Shown: positions 9,020 to 16,449, counted from the stretch's first letter. The stretch is 64,000 nucleotides of DNA from an uncultured Sphingomonadaceae bacterium (GCA_938050045.1 CALLJS010000011.1:62001-126000); one strand, 5' to 3'. Notes: generated from the sequence alone by a model not told the origin. Numbers and translations: made by a program.

Positions 9020-9931
9020 ATGGTCAGTATCAGGGCTTTAATTACACAATTTTATTTGCGTCATTCCAAATATAAGAAGATATTTTCAGGCGATGGCGGC
9101 GGCGAAGCCGCTATGGCTAGGCTTCATAAAATACCCGCAGCATTGCCGAGCAAGGGGTTTCGTAAAAAATATAAGGTAAGCGAAGAAGAATTTTTAGGGC
9201 AAGCCGTTTATACGATTGCTCCTAAATCTCCCCAAGCGACCCAAAGCAAAATAGAGACGATTTTATATCTGCACGGAGGCGGATATGTGGGTGCTATATC
9301 CCCATTTCATTGGTTATTTATTGGCAGTTTGGTGAAGCGGCTTGGCGTTACAGTGGTTGTTCCTTTTTATCCCAGAGCCCCCCAAAATGATGTCGATGCC
9401 AATTTCGCCTTTATAATGCCTTTCTATGATGCAGTCGCTGCGCGCTATGATCCGAAGGCTTTGATGGTGATGGGCGATAGCGCAGGCGCTGGATTATCAT
9501 TGGCGCTCTCGCAGCAATTGATTGCTCATAATAAAGCACCGCCCGCTAAAATAACATTGTTATCACCATGGTTGGATGCGCGCGGCAATGACCCTTTGCA
9601 AGCATCTATTGAAAAATATGATTGTATCTTGGGCGTTGCGGGCCTTCGCGCAGCGGGTAAAGCCTATGCAGGCACTAATTCACTCACAGATGCCCGCATA
9701 TCTCCTGGGCTAGCATCCCTATCTCAATTACCGCCGATAGCCATGTTTGCAGGGACTTATGATATATTAATCACCGATGCTCGTAATTTCAAAATACGCG
9801 CAGATGCCCATGAAACTTCGGTTGATTTAAGCTATTATGAATATGAAAAAATGCACCATGTCTGGATGTTGATACCCTGTCCAGAGACGTATCAATGTTT
9901 GGATCAAATAGAGGCATTTTGCAACAGTTGA
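9020..9931 (+). CDS. HSL-type alpha/beta hydrolase (esterase/lipase family)
   Basis: 303 residues, cytoplasmic, with no signal peptide. It has the HGGG oxyanion motif (residues 85-88), the nucleophile motif GDSAGAG with Ser154, an Asp in GTYDILI and a His in KMHHVWM. This is the hormone-sensitive-lipase (family IV) pattern of bacterial esterases and acetyl hydrolases acting on short acyl esters. AGGAGAG precedes the ATG by about six bases. The C-terminus appears complete. Neighbours give no clear pathway. Confidence 0.88.
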   Translation: MVSIRALITQFYLRHSKYKKIFSGDGGGEAAMARLHKIPAALPSKGFRKKYKVSEEEFLGQAVYTIAPKSPQATQSKIETILYLHGGGYVGAISPFHWLFIGSLVKRLGVTVVVPFYPRAPQNDVDANFAFIMPFYDAVAARYDPKALMVMGDSAGAGLSLALSQQLIAHNKAPPAKITLLSPWLDARGNDPLQASIEKYDCILGVAGLRAAGKAYAGTNSLTDARISPGLASLSQLPPIAMFAGTYDILITDARNFKIRADAHETSVDLSYYEYEKMHHVWMLIPCPETYQCLDQIEAFCNS

Positions 9932-9987
9932 TACGGTATATTACCAGTCTATAAGGCCATAATTACACTGCTGGAGATTAGATATAT

Positions 9988-10413
9988 TTAATCATTTTTG
10001 CTCAATTTTGTATCGAGCGACAATGTATCAAATTCCTTAAATGCGATAATAGCCAATGTTGCGGCAGCTACGATAAGCGATGGGAAAAATAATATATTGC
10101 GCGTTTCATCATTGAGCAAATATAATCCCAATGGATCAAGCAGATATTTCCATATCGCCAATGCCCCAAGACAGAATATAACCGCCTGTATCGGATAGGT
10201 ATATTTACGAAATAATCCCAATATTACCATTAAGCCGATAATGACTTGGAATATCCCCCATGGCATTTGCAAGGCTTCTGACGTCCAAAAACTGCCATAA
10301 TATTTATTGGCAATATTGACTCCAGTTTCTGCAGAGTTAATTTTTATTACACCCCACAGCATGGCCATTAAGCCCGTTGAGACACGCAAAAATAATAATG
10401 TTATTGCTTTCAT
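9988..10413 (-). CDS. DoxX-like four-helix membrane protein
   Basis: 141 residues with four hydrophobic helices (about 1-22, 47-65, 75-92 and 102-125), in the layout of the DoxX/MauE family. No catalytic motif is visible, and members have mixed or unknown roles in redox and stress physiology. The start at 10413 is chosen for AAAAGGAC upstream; the ORF extends to 10440 without another site. It lies 43 bases downstream of the acyltransferase gene on the same strand, so the two may form an operon. Confidence 0.65.
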   Translation of the reverse strand: MKAITLLFLRVSTGLMAMLWGVIKINSAETGVNIANKYYGSFWTSEALQMPWGIFQVIIGLMVILGLFRKYTYPIQAVIFCLGALAIWKYLLDPLGLYLLNDETRNILFFPSLIVAAATLAIIAFKEFDTLSLDTKLSKND

Positions 10414-10456
10414 AACTATGTCCTTTTCATCTGGTATCATCGCCGAGAGATTGTCG

Positions 10457-11050
10457 TTATTTTACATCCACTATGCTGGTCATTGCTTTATCGGGATGTT
10501 TGGGCGTTACGCTTTTATAATATTTTTCTAAAATGGCCATATCGGCTTTATAATCGTCGCTGACATCGAATGATTCCAGCAAACCGCCAGTTTTGTTGCC
10601 ATAATCCATCATCCCAACGACGATAGGAACTTTGGCGGCCTTGGCTATATGGTAAAACCCTGTTTTCCATTGCTTAACATTACTGCGCGTACCTTCGGGG
10701 GCGATGGTGAGCATAAACTCTTTGCGTTTGGAGAATAAGTCCACCATTTGGGCGACATAATCTTTTTTGGTAGAACGATCGACAGGTACACCACCCATGT
10801 CGAGTAGAAAATTTTTCCATGGCCATCGGAACAGAGATTTTTTTGCCATAAAATGCGGTTGAATCCCTAGCTCATTGCACAGTCCAATAAAATAGAGAAA
10901 GTCCCAATTACTGGTGTGCGGAGCGGCAACAAGGACAAAACGTCGATCTTTTGGAACCGTGCCAATAGCCGACCAACCGTGTCTATGATAGATCCACACG
11001 ATGATGCGTTTGCATAAACGTGATAATAGCGTTGGTAATCTCTCATCCAT
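10457..11050 (-). CDS. 1-acyl-glycerol-3-phosphate acyltransferase family protein (PlsC-like)
   Basis: 197 residues. The acyltransferase motif HX4D is HTSNWD (residues 45-50), and the phosphate-binding motif is APEGTRS. An amphipathic N-terminus suggests membrane association. The family transfers acyl groups from acyl-ACP or acyl-CoA to lysophospholipids; this short form may be a specialised lyso-lipid acyltransferase rather than the main PlsC. ATG 11050 is preferred over an in-frame TTG at 11059 because AGGAGAG lies ten bases from the ATG and only two from the TTG. It is divergent from the KAS III gene. Confidence 0.82.
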   Translation of the reverse strand: MDERLPTLLSRLCKRIIVWIYHRHGWSAIGTVPKDRRFVLVAAPHTSNWDFLYFIGLCNELGIQPHFMAKKSLFRWPWKNFLLDMGGVPVDRSTKKDYVAQMVDLFSKRKEFMLTIAPEGTRSNVKQWKTGFYHIAKAAKVPIVVGMMDYGNKTGGLLESFDVSDDYKADMAILEKYYKSVTPKHPDKAMTSIVDVK

Positions 11051-11194
11051 ATTATTCAATCTCTCCTGTTACCATGCTTGTGGACATATTTTGTAAAAAG
11101 AGCAATTAGCTTGTCAAAAAATAATTGAGAGATTAAAACTCTATTTTGTTGATAAGCGCGGTTTCTCAACATTATGCAATAAAAGGATATTTTA

Positions 11195-12334
11195 ATGTCT
11201 CATTCTCTGCCTGATACTATGCCGGTCATATCGGCAACGGGACTATTCACACCCGAGCAAAATATTAGTAACGCTGAGTTGGTTGAGAGCTTCAACCTCT
11301 ATGTGGATAAATTTAATAGCGAAAATGAGGCCGCTATCGAGGCAGGAGAAATTGAGGCATTAACGCATAGCTCGGTTGAATTTATCGAAAAAGCGAGCGG
11401 CATTAAAGCGCGCAATGTGCTGGATAAGGACAATATCTTAAACCCCGATATCATGATGCCCTTATTCCCAGAGCGTCCTAATGAGCAATTATCAATCATG
11501 GCAGAAATAGGCGTGAAAGCCTGTGAACAAGCTTTGGTATCTGCGGGCCGCGATGCCAAAGATGTGGATGCTATATTATGTGCTTGCTCAAATATGCAGC
11601 GTGCTTATCCTGCGGTTGCAGTTGAAATTCAAGATGCATTGGGTATGGATGAAGCCTTTGGTTTTGATATGAATGTTGCTTGTTCTTCGGCGACATTTGG
11701 CATTCAAACTGCCGTTGATTATATAAAATCGGGAAATGCTAAATCTGTGCTGGTGGTCAGTCCAGAAATAACATCAGCGCACTTAAATTGGCGTGATCGT
11801 GATAGCCATTTCATATTTGGCGATGTCGCGACGGCAGTCCTGGTTGAGTCTAAAGATATTGCGCCTGCCAATCATTGGGACGTATTAGGGACAAAATTGA
11901 AAACAAAATTCAGCAATAATATACGCAATAATTTTGGTTTTTTGAATCGCACAAGCCCAGAAACGCGCGATAATGCGGATAAATTATTTGTCCAAGAAGG
12001 TAGAAAAGTATTCAAAGAAGTGGTTCCGATGGTTGCAACAATGATTGGCGATCATGCCAATGCGTTGGATATTGATGCGACCAGACTGCGCCGTCTTTGG
12101 CTTCATCAAGCCAATGCTGGTATGAACCGTTTGATTGCGCAGCGCGTTTTGGGACATGAAGCGAATGAGGATGAGAGCCCAACCGTGCTAGATAGCTATG
12201 CCAATACATCAAGCGCGGGGTCTATTATTGCTTTTCACAGCTATTCACAAGACTTTTTGAGCGGCGAAATCGGGTTGATTTGTTCTTTTGGCGCTGGTTA
12301 TTCAGCGGGCAGCATATTCGTTAGAAAAGCATAA
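11195..12334 (+). CDS. Beta-ketoacyl-ACP synthase III, long (PA3286-like) form
   Basis: 379 residues, longer than housekeeping FabH (~320). The catalytic triad is visible: Cys163 in NVACSSA, His304 in LHQANA and Asn337 in SYANTSS. Its opening (ISATGLFTPEQNISNAELVESFN) matches the Pseudomonas PA3286 type. That enzyme condenses octanoyl-CoA with malonyl-ACP and shunts beta-oxidation products into fatty-acid synthesis. Whether this protein uses the same substrate is inference. AAAAGGATATTTT precedes the ATG. It is followed by a convergent PilZ gene. Confidence 0.85.
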   Translation: MSHSLPDTMPVISATGLFTPEQNISNAELVESFNLYVDKFNSENEAAIEAGEIEALTHSSVEFIEKASGIKARNVLDKDNILNPDIMMPLFPERPNEQLSIMAEIGVKACEQALVSAGRDAKDVDAILCACSNMQRAYPAVAVEIQDALGMDEAFGFDMNVACSSATFGIQTAVDYIKSGNAKSVLVVSPEITSAHLNWRDRDSHFIFGDVATAVLVESKDIAPANHWDVLGTKLKTKFSNNIRNNFGFLNRTSPETRDNADKLFVQEGRKVFKEVVPMVATMIGDHANALDIDATRLRRLWLHQANAGMNRLIAQRVLGHEANEDESPTVLDSYANTSSAGSIIAFHSYSQDFLSGEIGLICSFGAGYSAGSIFVRKA

Positions 12335-12349
12335 ATTATAAAATATCGT

Positions 12350-12700
12350 CTATGCAATATTATTCAGGCTCTCTTGTTGCGCAAATATCTTACTAACATG
12401 ATCCAATATGGCTGGGTGCAAAGGCACCAAAAAAGTACAGCCATATAAATTTTCGCGATGCCAAATAATATTGGCCTCTAACGATTGAAACCCAGGTATT
12501 GATAAGAATATATCATTATATAAGTCAAAGGTGACGGCTGTTTCCATACGGAATCCTGTTTCAGACACATCCAAAACCTTGACGAGTGACTTGCTGTCAC
12601 CCAACGGACGAACATAAGCATCTATCGCAACATTTTTTCTGGCATATTGACGATCGTTAAAATATTGATCGGCATTATCAGAAGAGGGGTATGTATTCAT
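12350..12700 (-). CDS. PilZ domain protein
   Basis: 116 residues forming a single PilZ domain. The cyclic-di-GMP-binding elements are RQYAR (RxxxR) and DVSETGF (DxSxxG), both intact, so it probably binds c-di-GMP. No fused output domain is present, and the target is unknown. The start at 12700 is chosen because AGGTG lies about seven bases upstream; a GTG at 12709 is in frame but overlaps that site. It is convergent with the KAS III gene. Confidence 0.82.
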   Translation of the reverse strand: MNTYPSSDNADQYFNDRQYARKNVAIDAYVRPLGDSKSLVKVLDVSETGFRMETAVTFDLYNDIFLSIPGFQSLEANIIWHRENLYGCTFLVPLHPAILDHVSKIFAQQESLNNIA

Positions 12701-12802
12701 CAGAAACACCTAGATATGATTTTATAGATATTGCTTAGATAAAATTTATTAATATTTTATTGCTCTGGTTCGCAGCGAATGATGATTGTTGAGATTTCAA
12801 CC

Positions 12803-12979
12803 CTAATTCATTATCAAGGCTAATAATAAATAGATTAAAATCGGTGAGCCAACGCCAATAATCGTAGTAATTACAAAGATTAACCTTACCATTGATCCAT
12901 CAATATTAGCCCATTCAGATAGTCCGCCGCATACGCCAGCAAGTTTTTTATTGGTTTTGCTTAATGTAAATTTACTCAT
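12803..12979 (-). CDS. PspC domain small membrane protein
   Basis: 58 residues. The PspC signature reads KLAGVCGGLSEWANID, then VRLIFVITTIIG and a hydrophobic C-terminus (SPILIYLLLALIM). In enterobacteria PspC senses inner-membrane stress and binds PspA; here only the PspC domain is present, with no PspA or PspF gene in the window. GAGG precedes the ATG by seven bases. It lies 66 bases downstream of small peptide A on the same strand, so it is probably the last gene of the operon driven by the sigma-54-type promoter at 13363-13378. Confidence 0.85.
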   Translation of the reverse strand: MSKFTLSKTNKKLAGVCGGLSEWANIDGSMVRLIFVITTIIGVGSPILIYLLLALIMN

Positions 12980-13022
12980 ATTATTTCCTCTGATTAATTT
13001 GGTTGATGTTAATGATTAAGAG

Positions 13023-13049
13023 TGATTCAGGGTGATTCAGGGTGATTAT
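13023..13049. repeat. Short tandem repeat, about 2.6 copies of GTGATTCAGG
   Basis: A 10-bp unit GTGATTCAGG is repeated in tandem, with a degenerate third copy that overlaps the stop codon of peptide A. It lies between peptide A and pspC and may be replication slippage without function. Confidence 0.5.
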
Positions 13050-13165
13050 GCAAATATTGCTGCATGGGGCGAGATTGCTGGGCCAACGCTCATTCCAATA
13101 GTGATGGTAGCACAAAAAAGGGCGGCTACGATGCTGGCGACATGATTTACGGTTGTGTTTGTCAT
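13046..13165 (-). CDS. Small hydrophobic membrane peptide A (recF-flanking family)
   Basis: 39 residues: a short polar N-terminus (MTNTTVNH), then one hydrophobic helix with the core FCATITIGMSVGPA and a tail ending AIFA. It is homologous to three other peptides around recF; all share an [F/S]CA-[S/T]-I-x-I-[G/A]-M core with an invariant Cys. AAAGGAAA precedes the ATG by seven bases. It lies 33 bases after peptide B and 66 bases before pspC, in one minus-strand operon. I know no named family. Single-pass inner-membrane location is inferred from the composition. Confidence 0.7.
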   Translation of the reverse strand: MTNTTVNHVASIVAALFCATITIGMSVGPAISPHAAIFA

Positions 13166-13198
13166 AATATTTCCTTTATTTATGTGATTTGAATTTGG

Positions 13199-13309
13199 TT
13201 AAGCCAAAAATGCAGATGTAGCCCCAAGAGCAATGCCCATTGCGATAATGATGCTTGCACAAAAAAAGTTTGCGAAACTGTGGGCGAAATTTGTTGCTAT
13301 ATCTGTCAT
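13199..13309 (-). CDS. Small hydrophobic membrane peptide B (recF-flanking family)
   Basis: 36 residues, the most diverged of the four paralogs. The N-terminus is MTDIATNF, the core is FCASIIIAMGIA and the tail is AFLA. It is the first gene after the sigma-54-type promoter at 13363-13378, with an expected leader of about 43 bases. Its ribosome-binding site is weak (AAAGAAAG). The invariant Cys and the I-x-I-x-M pattern are kept, and the start MTDxAT matches peptide D. Function is unknown. Confidence 0.6.
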   Translation of the reverse strand: MTDIATNFAHSFANFFCASIIIAMGIALGATSAFLA

Positions 13310-13362
13310 TTATACGCTTTCTTTTTATCTAGGATAGAATTTGGTGGTGATGCTATGTACTA

Positions 13363-13378
13363 TGCATAAGCTGTGCCA
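13363..13378 (-). promoter_or_regulatory. Sigma-54 (-24/-12) promoter of the peptide B-A-pspC operon
   Basis: On the minus strand the sequence is TGGCACAGCTTATGCA, which fits the sigma-54 consensus TGGCAC-N5-TTGCA with one mismatch in the -12 element. The diagnostic GG and GC are exactly ten bases apart. Transcription would start near 13352, about 43 bases before the peptide B start. The same element, equally spaced, precedes peptide D. Confidence 0.7.
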
Positions 13379-13451
13379 GTTTTAGAAAATTATTTTTTAT
13401 CAATAATTTAGGTGAATTTTATTCTGAAAATCCTAATATTTTCTATTAAGA

Positions 13452-13490
13452 GTTGGTGTAAAATCCCATATGTTGGAAAAAATACCAATC
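13452..13490 (-). promoter_or_regulatory. Possible enhancer (activator) site upstream of sigma-54 promoter 1
   Basis: Two similar half-sites, GTTGGTGTAAAA (13452) and GTTGGAAAAAA (13472), lie 20 bases apart and about 75-110 bases upstream of the -24 element. The second includes the inverted repeat TTGG-N8-CCAA. A related pair lies upstream of the second promoter at 15041-15076. Position and duplication suggest binding by a sigma-54 activator; this is inference. Confidence 0.35.
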
Positions 13491-13579
13491 CGCGCCATAA
13501 ATATTTTTTAGCCTTGGTGCATAATCGCTCTGCTCATAATCTTGGTTGACCATTTCTTAAGATGGTTTAGCCAGAAAAT

Positions 13580-14653
13580 ATGAGCTTATCGCGCCTTACA
13601 TTGACCCATTATCGCAACCATGCGGCCCTTGATTTGGAATTGAAAAGCAATTTCATAATATTCTCTGGTGAAAATGGGACTGGAAAAACCAATATATTAG
13701 AAGCCGTGTCTATGCTGGCGCCTGGGCGCGGACTGCGCCGAGCAGCTTTACGCGATATTGCGATGCAAGAAGAAGGCAAGGGCTTTGCTATTTCAGCAGT
13801 GAGCCAAGAAACCCAGCTTGGAACAGGATGCGATGCCGCTCACCCCGATAGACGGATTTTACGCATCAATGGTGCGACAAAAACGATTAATCAATTGGCA
13901 GACTATTTATCAATCTCTTGGTTGACGCCTGCAATGGACAGATTATTTAATGATAGTGCATCAGCGCGGCGCAGGTTTTTAGACAGGCTGACCCTCGCTC
14001 TCTATCCCGATCATGCCCATCACGCCAGTCGTTATGAAAATGCAATGCGGCACAGAAATCGTATTTTTGCTGATGAGGGTGCTTATGATGAGAATTGGGT
14101 GGCTAGCCTAGAATCAATCATGGCCGAGCATGGATATTATCTCTCAAATAATCGATGGCAATTAGTTGCGGCCCTCAATGCTATGATTAAGGCCGAGCAA
14201 AATGATTCTTTTGCAAAGCCGCACCTTAAAATTAGCGGCGAAGAGTATCAGGATATCGAAGCCTTATCGATGGCTTTAAAAAATAACCGTCATTTAGACA
14301 GAGGAGCAAAGCGAAGCTTAATTGGGCCGCACAGAGAGGATGTGTTGGTTCAGCATCGCGCTAAAAATCAACCTGCTGCGCATTGTTCTACAGGAGAGCA
14401 AAAGGCTATGCTCTTATCGCTAATTTTAGCGCATGCTGATTTGGTCAGAGAGCGCAGGGCTGGTAGACCTTTGTTGATTTTATTGGATGAAGTTGCGGCG
14501 CATTTAGATCCTGCGCGGCGTCTAATATTGTTCGAGCGATTGTCGCAAGGCCATAGTCAAATATGGCTTACGGGGACTGAAAAAGCACTTTTCACTGGGA
14601 CTGAAGCTTATGCGCAGCATTATCATTTCGATGAAGGGCTGCATTTATATTAA
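13580..14653 (+). CDS. recF: DNA replication and repair protein RecF
   Basis: 357 residues, an SMC-like ATPase that binds gapped DNA and with RecO/RecR helps load RecA. The Walker A motif is GENGTGKTN (residues 30-38), the signature region is STGEQKAMLL, and Walker B with D-loop is LLILLDEVAAHLD. The length is usual. The stop codon TAA overlaps the convergent stop of peptide C through a shared TTAA. It is not next to dnaN, which lies 43 kb away, so the classic dnaA-dnaN-recF order is broken. It is flanked on both sides by the small-peptide operons, whose regulation is probably unrelated. Confidence 0.95.
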   Translation: MSLSRLTLTHYRNHAALDLELKSNFIIFSGENGTGKTNILEAVSMLAPGRGLRRAALRDIAMQEEGKGFAISAVSQETQLGTGCDAAHPDRRILRINGATKTINQLADYLSISWLTPAMDRLFNDSASARRRFLDRLTLALYPDHAHHASRYENAMRHRNRIFADEGAYDENWVASLESIMAEHGYYLSNNRWQLVAALNAMIKAEQNDSFAKPHLKISGEEYQDIEALSMALKNNRHLDRGAKRSLIGPHREDVLVQHRAKNQPAAHCSTGEQKAMLLSLILAHADLVRERRAGRPLLILLDEVAAHLDPARRLILFERLSQGHSQIWLTGTEKALFTGTEAYAQHYHFDEGLHLY

Positions 14654-14769
14654 GACATTATAGCTAAAAATGGGAATAGCGCGGGGGCAATGCTCATGCC
14701 GATAGTGATGCTGGCGCATGAAAGAGCGGCAATGATGCTGATGATTTGAATGGGGAGGGGCTCGTTCAT
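14650..14769 (-). CDS. Small hydrophobic membrane peptide C (recF-flanking family)
   Basis: 39 residues: MNEPLPIQ, then a hydrophobic helix with the core SCASITIGMSIAPA and the tail LAIMS. The 13-residue stretch CASITIGMSIAPA is identical to peptide D. The two genes also share a 32-bp exact DNA repeat (14687-14718 and 14857-14888), so the duplication is recent or under strong constraint. AAGGA precedes the ATG. It lies 50 bases downstream of peptide D in the second peptide operon, and its stop overlaps the recF stop. Function is unknown. Confidence 0.7.
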   Translation of the reverse strand: MNEPLPIQIISIIAALSCASITIGMSIAPALFPFLAIMS

Positions 14770-14819
14770 TTGAATTATCCTTATATGCGGTAAATTATAT
14801 GCGATACATTGTTCTGGGT

Positions 14820-14936
14820 TTATGCAAAAAATGCTGAATTTGGGGCGATGGCTGGAGCAATGCTCATGCCGATAGTGATGCTGGCGCAAAATAGGGCTGC
14901 TAAGATGCTGGTGCAGGTTGTTGCTGTGTCGGTCAT
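14820..14936 (-). CDS. Small hydrophobic membrane peptide D (recF-flanking family)
   Basis: 38 residues: MTDTATTCTS, then a helix with the core FCASITIGMSIAPA and the tail SAFFA. It is the best match to the family consensus and has a second Cys at position 8. AAAGGA precedes the ATG by eight bases. It is the first gene after the sigma-54-type promoter at 14972-14987, with an expected leader of about 25 bases. It is probably a single-pass inner-membrane peptide. I recognise no named family. Confidence 0.72.
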   Translation of the reverse strand: MTDTATTCTSILAALFCASITIGMSIAPAIAPNSAFFA

Positions 14937-14971
14937 TTTATTATCCTTTATAATGTTGATGCCATTAACAC

Positions 14972-14987
14972 TGCATGGGGTGTGCCA
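14972..14987 (-). promoter_or_regulatory. Sigma-54 (-24/-12) promoter of the peptide D-C operon
   Basis: The minus strand reads TGGCACACCCCATGCA, with GG and GC ten bases apart as in sigma-54 promoters. It differs from promoter 1 only in the spacer. Directly upstream is the perfect palindrome AACTTTATAAAGTT (14987-15000); promoter 1 has a similar AT-rich quasi-palindrome there. The predicted start of transcription is near 14961. Confidence 0.7.
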
Positions 14988-15040
14988 ACTTTATAAAGTT
15001 CAATATTAACAATATTTTATAATTTTATGTTTCCATGGCT

Positions 15041-15076
15041 TTGGGTGTAAATTAAAACTAGTTGGTGAAAAACACT
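15041..15076 (-). promoter_or_regulatory. Possible enhancer (activator) site upstream of sigma-54 promoter 2
   Basis: Half-sites TTGGGTGTAAA (15041) and GTTGGTGAAAAA (15061) are spaced about 20 bases apart, 55-90 bases upstream of the -24 element. They match the pair upstream of promoter 1 in order and spacing. GTG-N5-CAC symmetry is present in the second. Activator binding is inference. Confidence 0.35.
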
Positions 15077-15193
15077 ATAAAATGGGAAAAATGCTAACTC
15101 AAAAATAAATATTTTTAATATTAATTCATAATAGACCTAATAATTTGGTGTTTTGCATCAAATCATGCGATTGTAACGCATAGATTGATATAT

Positions 15194-15210
15194 TTAACCC
15201 GTTGTTAACC
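15194..15210 (+). promoter_or_regulatory. CtrA-type binding site upstream of the CHAP hydrolase gene
   Basis: TTAA-N7-TTAACC (spacer CCCGTTG) is a full match to the alphaproteobacterial CtrA box. It lies 72 bases before the CHAP gene start, where CtrA could act on its promoter. Confidence 0.5.
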
Positions 15211-15281
15211 ATAAAAATTAGCCTTAAATTTCCCTTCATTAACTATAAGCATCGTCCACAGCGCAACAAATGTGAGTAGTT

Positions 15282-16112
15282 ATGTTTTTAGAATCTATAT
15301 TGTCACAAAAAATAGTTCGGAATGTTTTCCGTATGATCTGCCTGTTTGGACTGCTCTGCCTATCGCCCTCGCCGGCATTGGCTTTGAACGAAGGTTTGCA
15401 ATGCGTCCCTTATGCGCGGGCCATTACAGGCGTTGAAATATATGGTGATGCCCATACATGGTGGGGCAAGGCTAAGGGGCGTTATGAACGCGGAAATCAG
15501 CCGCGCGTCGGCGCTATATTGTCGTTCAAATCGCATGGAAGCAGCAGATTGGGGCATATCTCTGCGGTTCGTGCTATTATTGATGAGCGCACTATATTGG
15601 TCAGCCATGCTAATTGGTCGCGTATTAATGGCAAACGCGGTCACATAGAAGATGACGTGCAGGTGGTCGATGTTTCCAAGAAAAATGATTGGAGCCAAGT
15701 CAAAGTTTGGTATCAACCCATAGGCGCATTGGGCGACACAATTTATCCCATTAATGGATTTATCTATGCCAAAAAACAAAAAAATTATGCGGCGATAAAA
15801 GCTTCTATCGCCAAACTAACGGGTAGGCCGATTTCTCATGTAGCCCTAACAGAAAAACCAAATTTAGGGGCAATTCCAGGTGCTTCTTCAAAAAAAGAAG
15901 GGCGACGCTTGGCTCGGTTATCGCATAGTAAGAAACAAGAAGATAAAAAACGCGCTAGAAAAACCTTTGAGCTGGATCAGACTTTTCTGAGCGGTTTGGA
16001 AAAGCAGTCTGAAACAGAAAAGCAGCAAGCTAGAGCCGCATTGCGCAAGAATGAGGTCAGCGTGACACATAATGATCTCATAGGTGATTTACTGGGTCAA
16101 GTCGGCGAGTAA
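15282..16112 (+). CDS. Secreted CHAP-domain cell-wall hydrolase
   Basis: 276 residues. The signal peptide ends near residue 35 (PALA). A CHAP domain follows at about 36-150, with catalytic Cys41 in QCVPYAR, His92 in LGHISAV and a polar third residue in HANWS. CHAP enzymes are peptidoglycan amidases or endopeptidases. The C-terminal half is basic and low in complexity (many Lys, Arg and Gln) and may bind the wall or a partner. A full CtrA-type site lies upstream, which suggests cell-cycle control. It is convergent with the DUF3297 gene through a shared hairpin. Confidence 0.85.
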   Translation: MFLESILSQKIVRNVFRMICLFGLLCLSPSPALALNEGLQCVPYARAITGVEIYGDAHTWWGKAKGRYERGNQPRVGAILSFKSHGSSRLGHISAVRAIIDERTILVSHANWSRINGKRGHIEDDVQVVDVSKKNDWSQVKVWYQPIGALGDTIYPINGFIYAKKQKNYAAIKASIAKLTGRPISHVALTEKPNLGAIPGASSKKEGRRLARLSHSKKQEDKKRARKTFELDQTFLSGLEKQSETEKQQARAALRKNEVSVTHNDLIGDLLGQVGE

Positions 16113-16116
16113 AAGA

Positions 16117-16134
16117 CTAGGATGCGAATCCTAG
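16117..16134. terminator. Bidirectional hairpin between CHAP and DUF3297 genes
   Basis: A perfect 7-bp stem CTAGGAT/ATCCTAG with a GCGA loop lies between convergent stops and includes the DUF3297 stop codon. The minus-strand side is followed by TCTTTTA and the plus side by CTTTCT. Confidence 0.55.
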
Positions 16135-16379
16135 CTTTCTCCTCTGTCCTCAAACCAAGCCTCTACTGGGCCTTTTAGCGTTATCATTAAGGGGCGGCCT
16201 TTGCGATCCAAGGCTTTACCCGCTTGCACCTTTATCCAACCTTCGGAAATACAATATTCCTCAACATTGGTTTTGACCTCGCCTTTGAATTTGATGCCGA
16301 TACCGCGCTCTAATGCTTCTGGCGCGTGATGTTCGCTAAAGGGGTGGATGGATAATCTATTGGGTGGTAAATCGCTCAT
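16131..16379 (-). CDS. DUF3297 family protein
   Basis: 82 residues, full family length. The DUF3297 pattern is clear: PPNRLSIHPFSEHH, ALERGIGIKFKG, KTNVEEYCISEGWIKV and a C-terminal GRPLMITLKGPVEAWF. It is a small cytoplasmic protein widespread in Alphaproteobacteria and of unknown function. The ATG has a weak upstream site. No operon partner is evident; the next minus-strand gene upstream starts 1 kb away. Confidence 0.85.
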   Translation of the reverse strand: MSDLPPNRLSIHPFSEHHAPEALERGIGIKFKGEVKTNVEEYCISEGWIKVQAGKALDRKGRPLMITLKGPVEAWFEDRGES

Positions 16380-16449
16380 ATATATTTCCTAATATACTCT
16401 ATTCTTTCAGTGTCTTTATGCAAGCCTTGGGGCATATTCAATTAATTTA

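Larger units (their letters stand above)
14937..15281. other. 345-bp regulatory spacer between peptide D and the CHAP gene
   Basis: Divergent intergenic region. The left part holds the minus-strand sigma-54-type promoter and its upstream repeats. The right part holds a CtrA-type site (15194-15210) for the plus-strand CHAP gene. No further gene or RNA is visible. Confidence 0.6.

Noticed and set aside
13580-14653. Replication origin near recF
   Set aside because: recF here lacks dnaA, dnaN and gyrB neighbours, and I saw no DnaA-box cluster.
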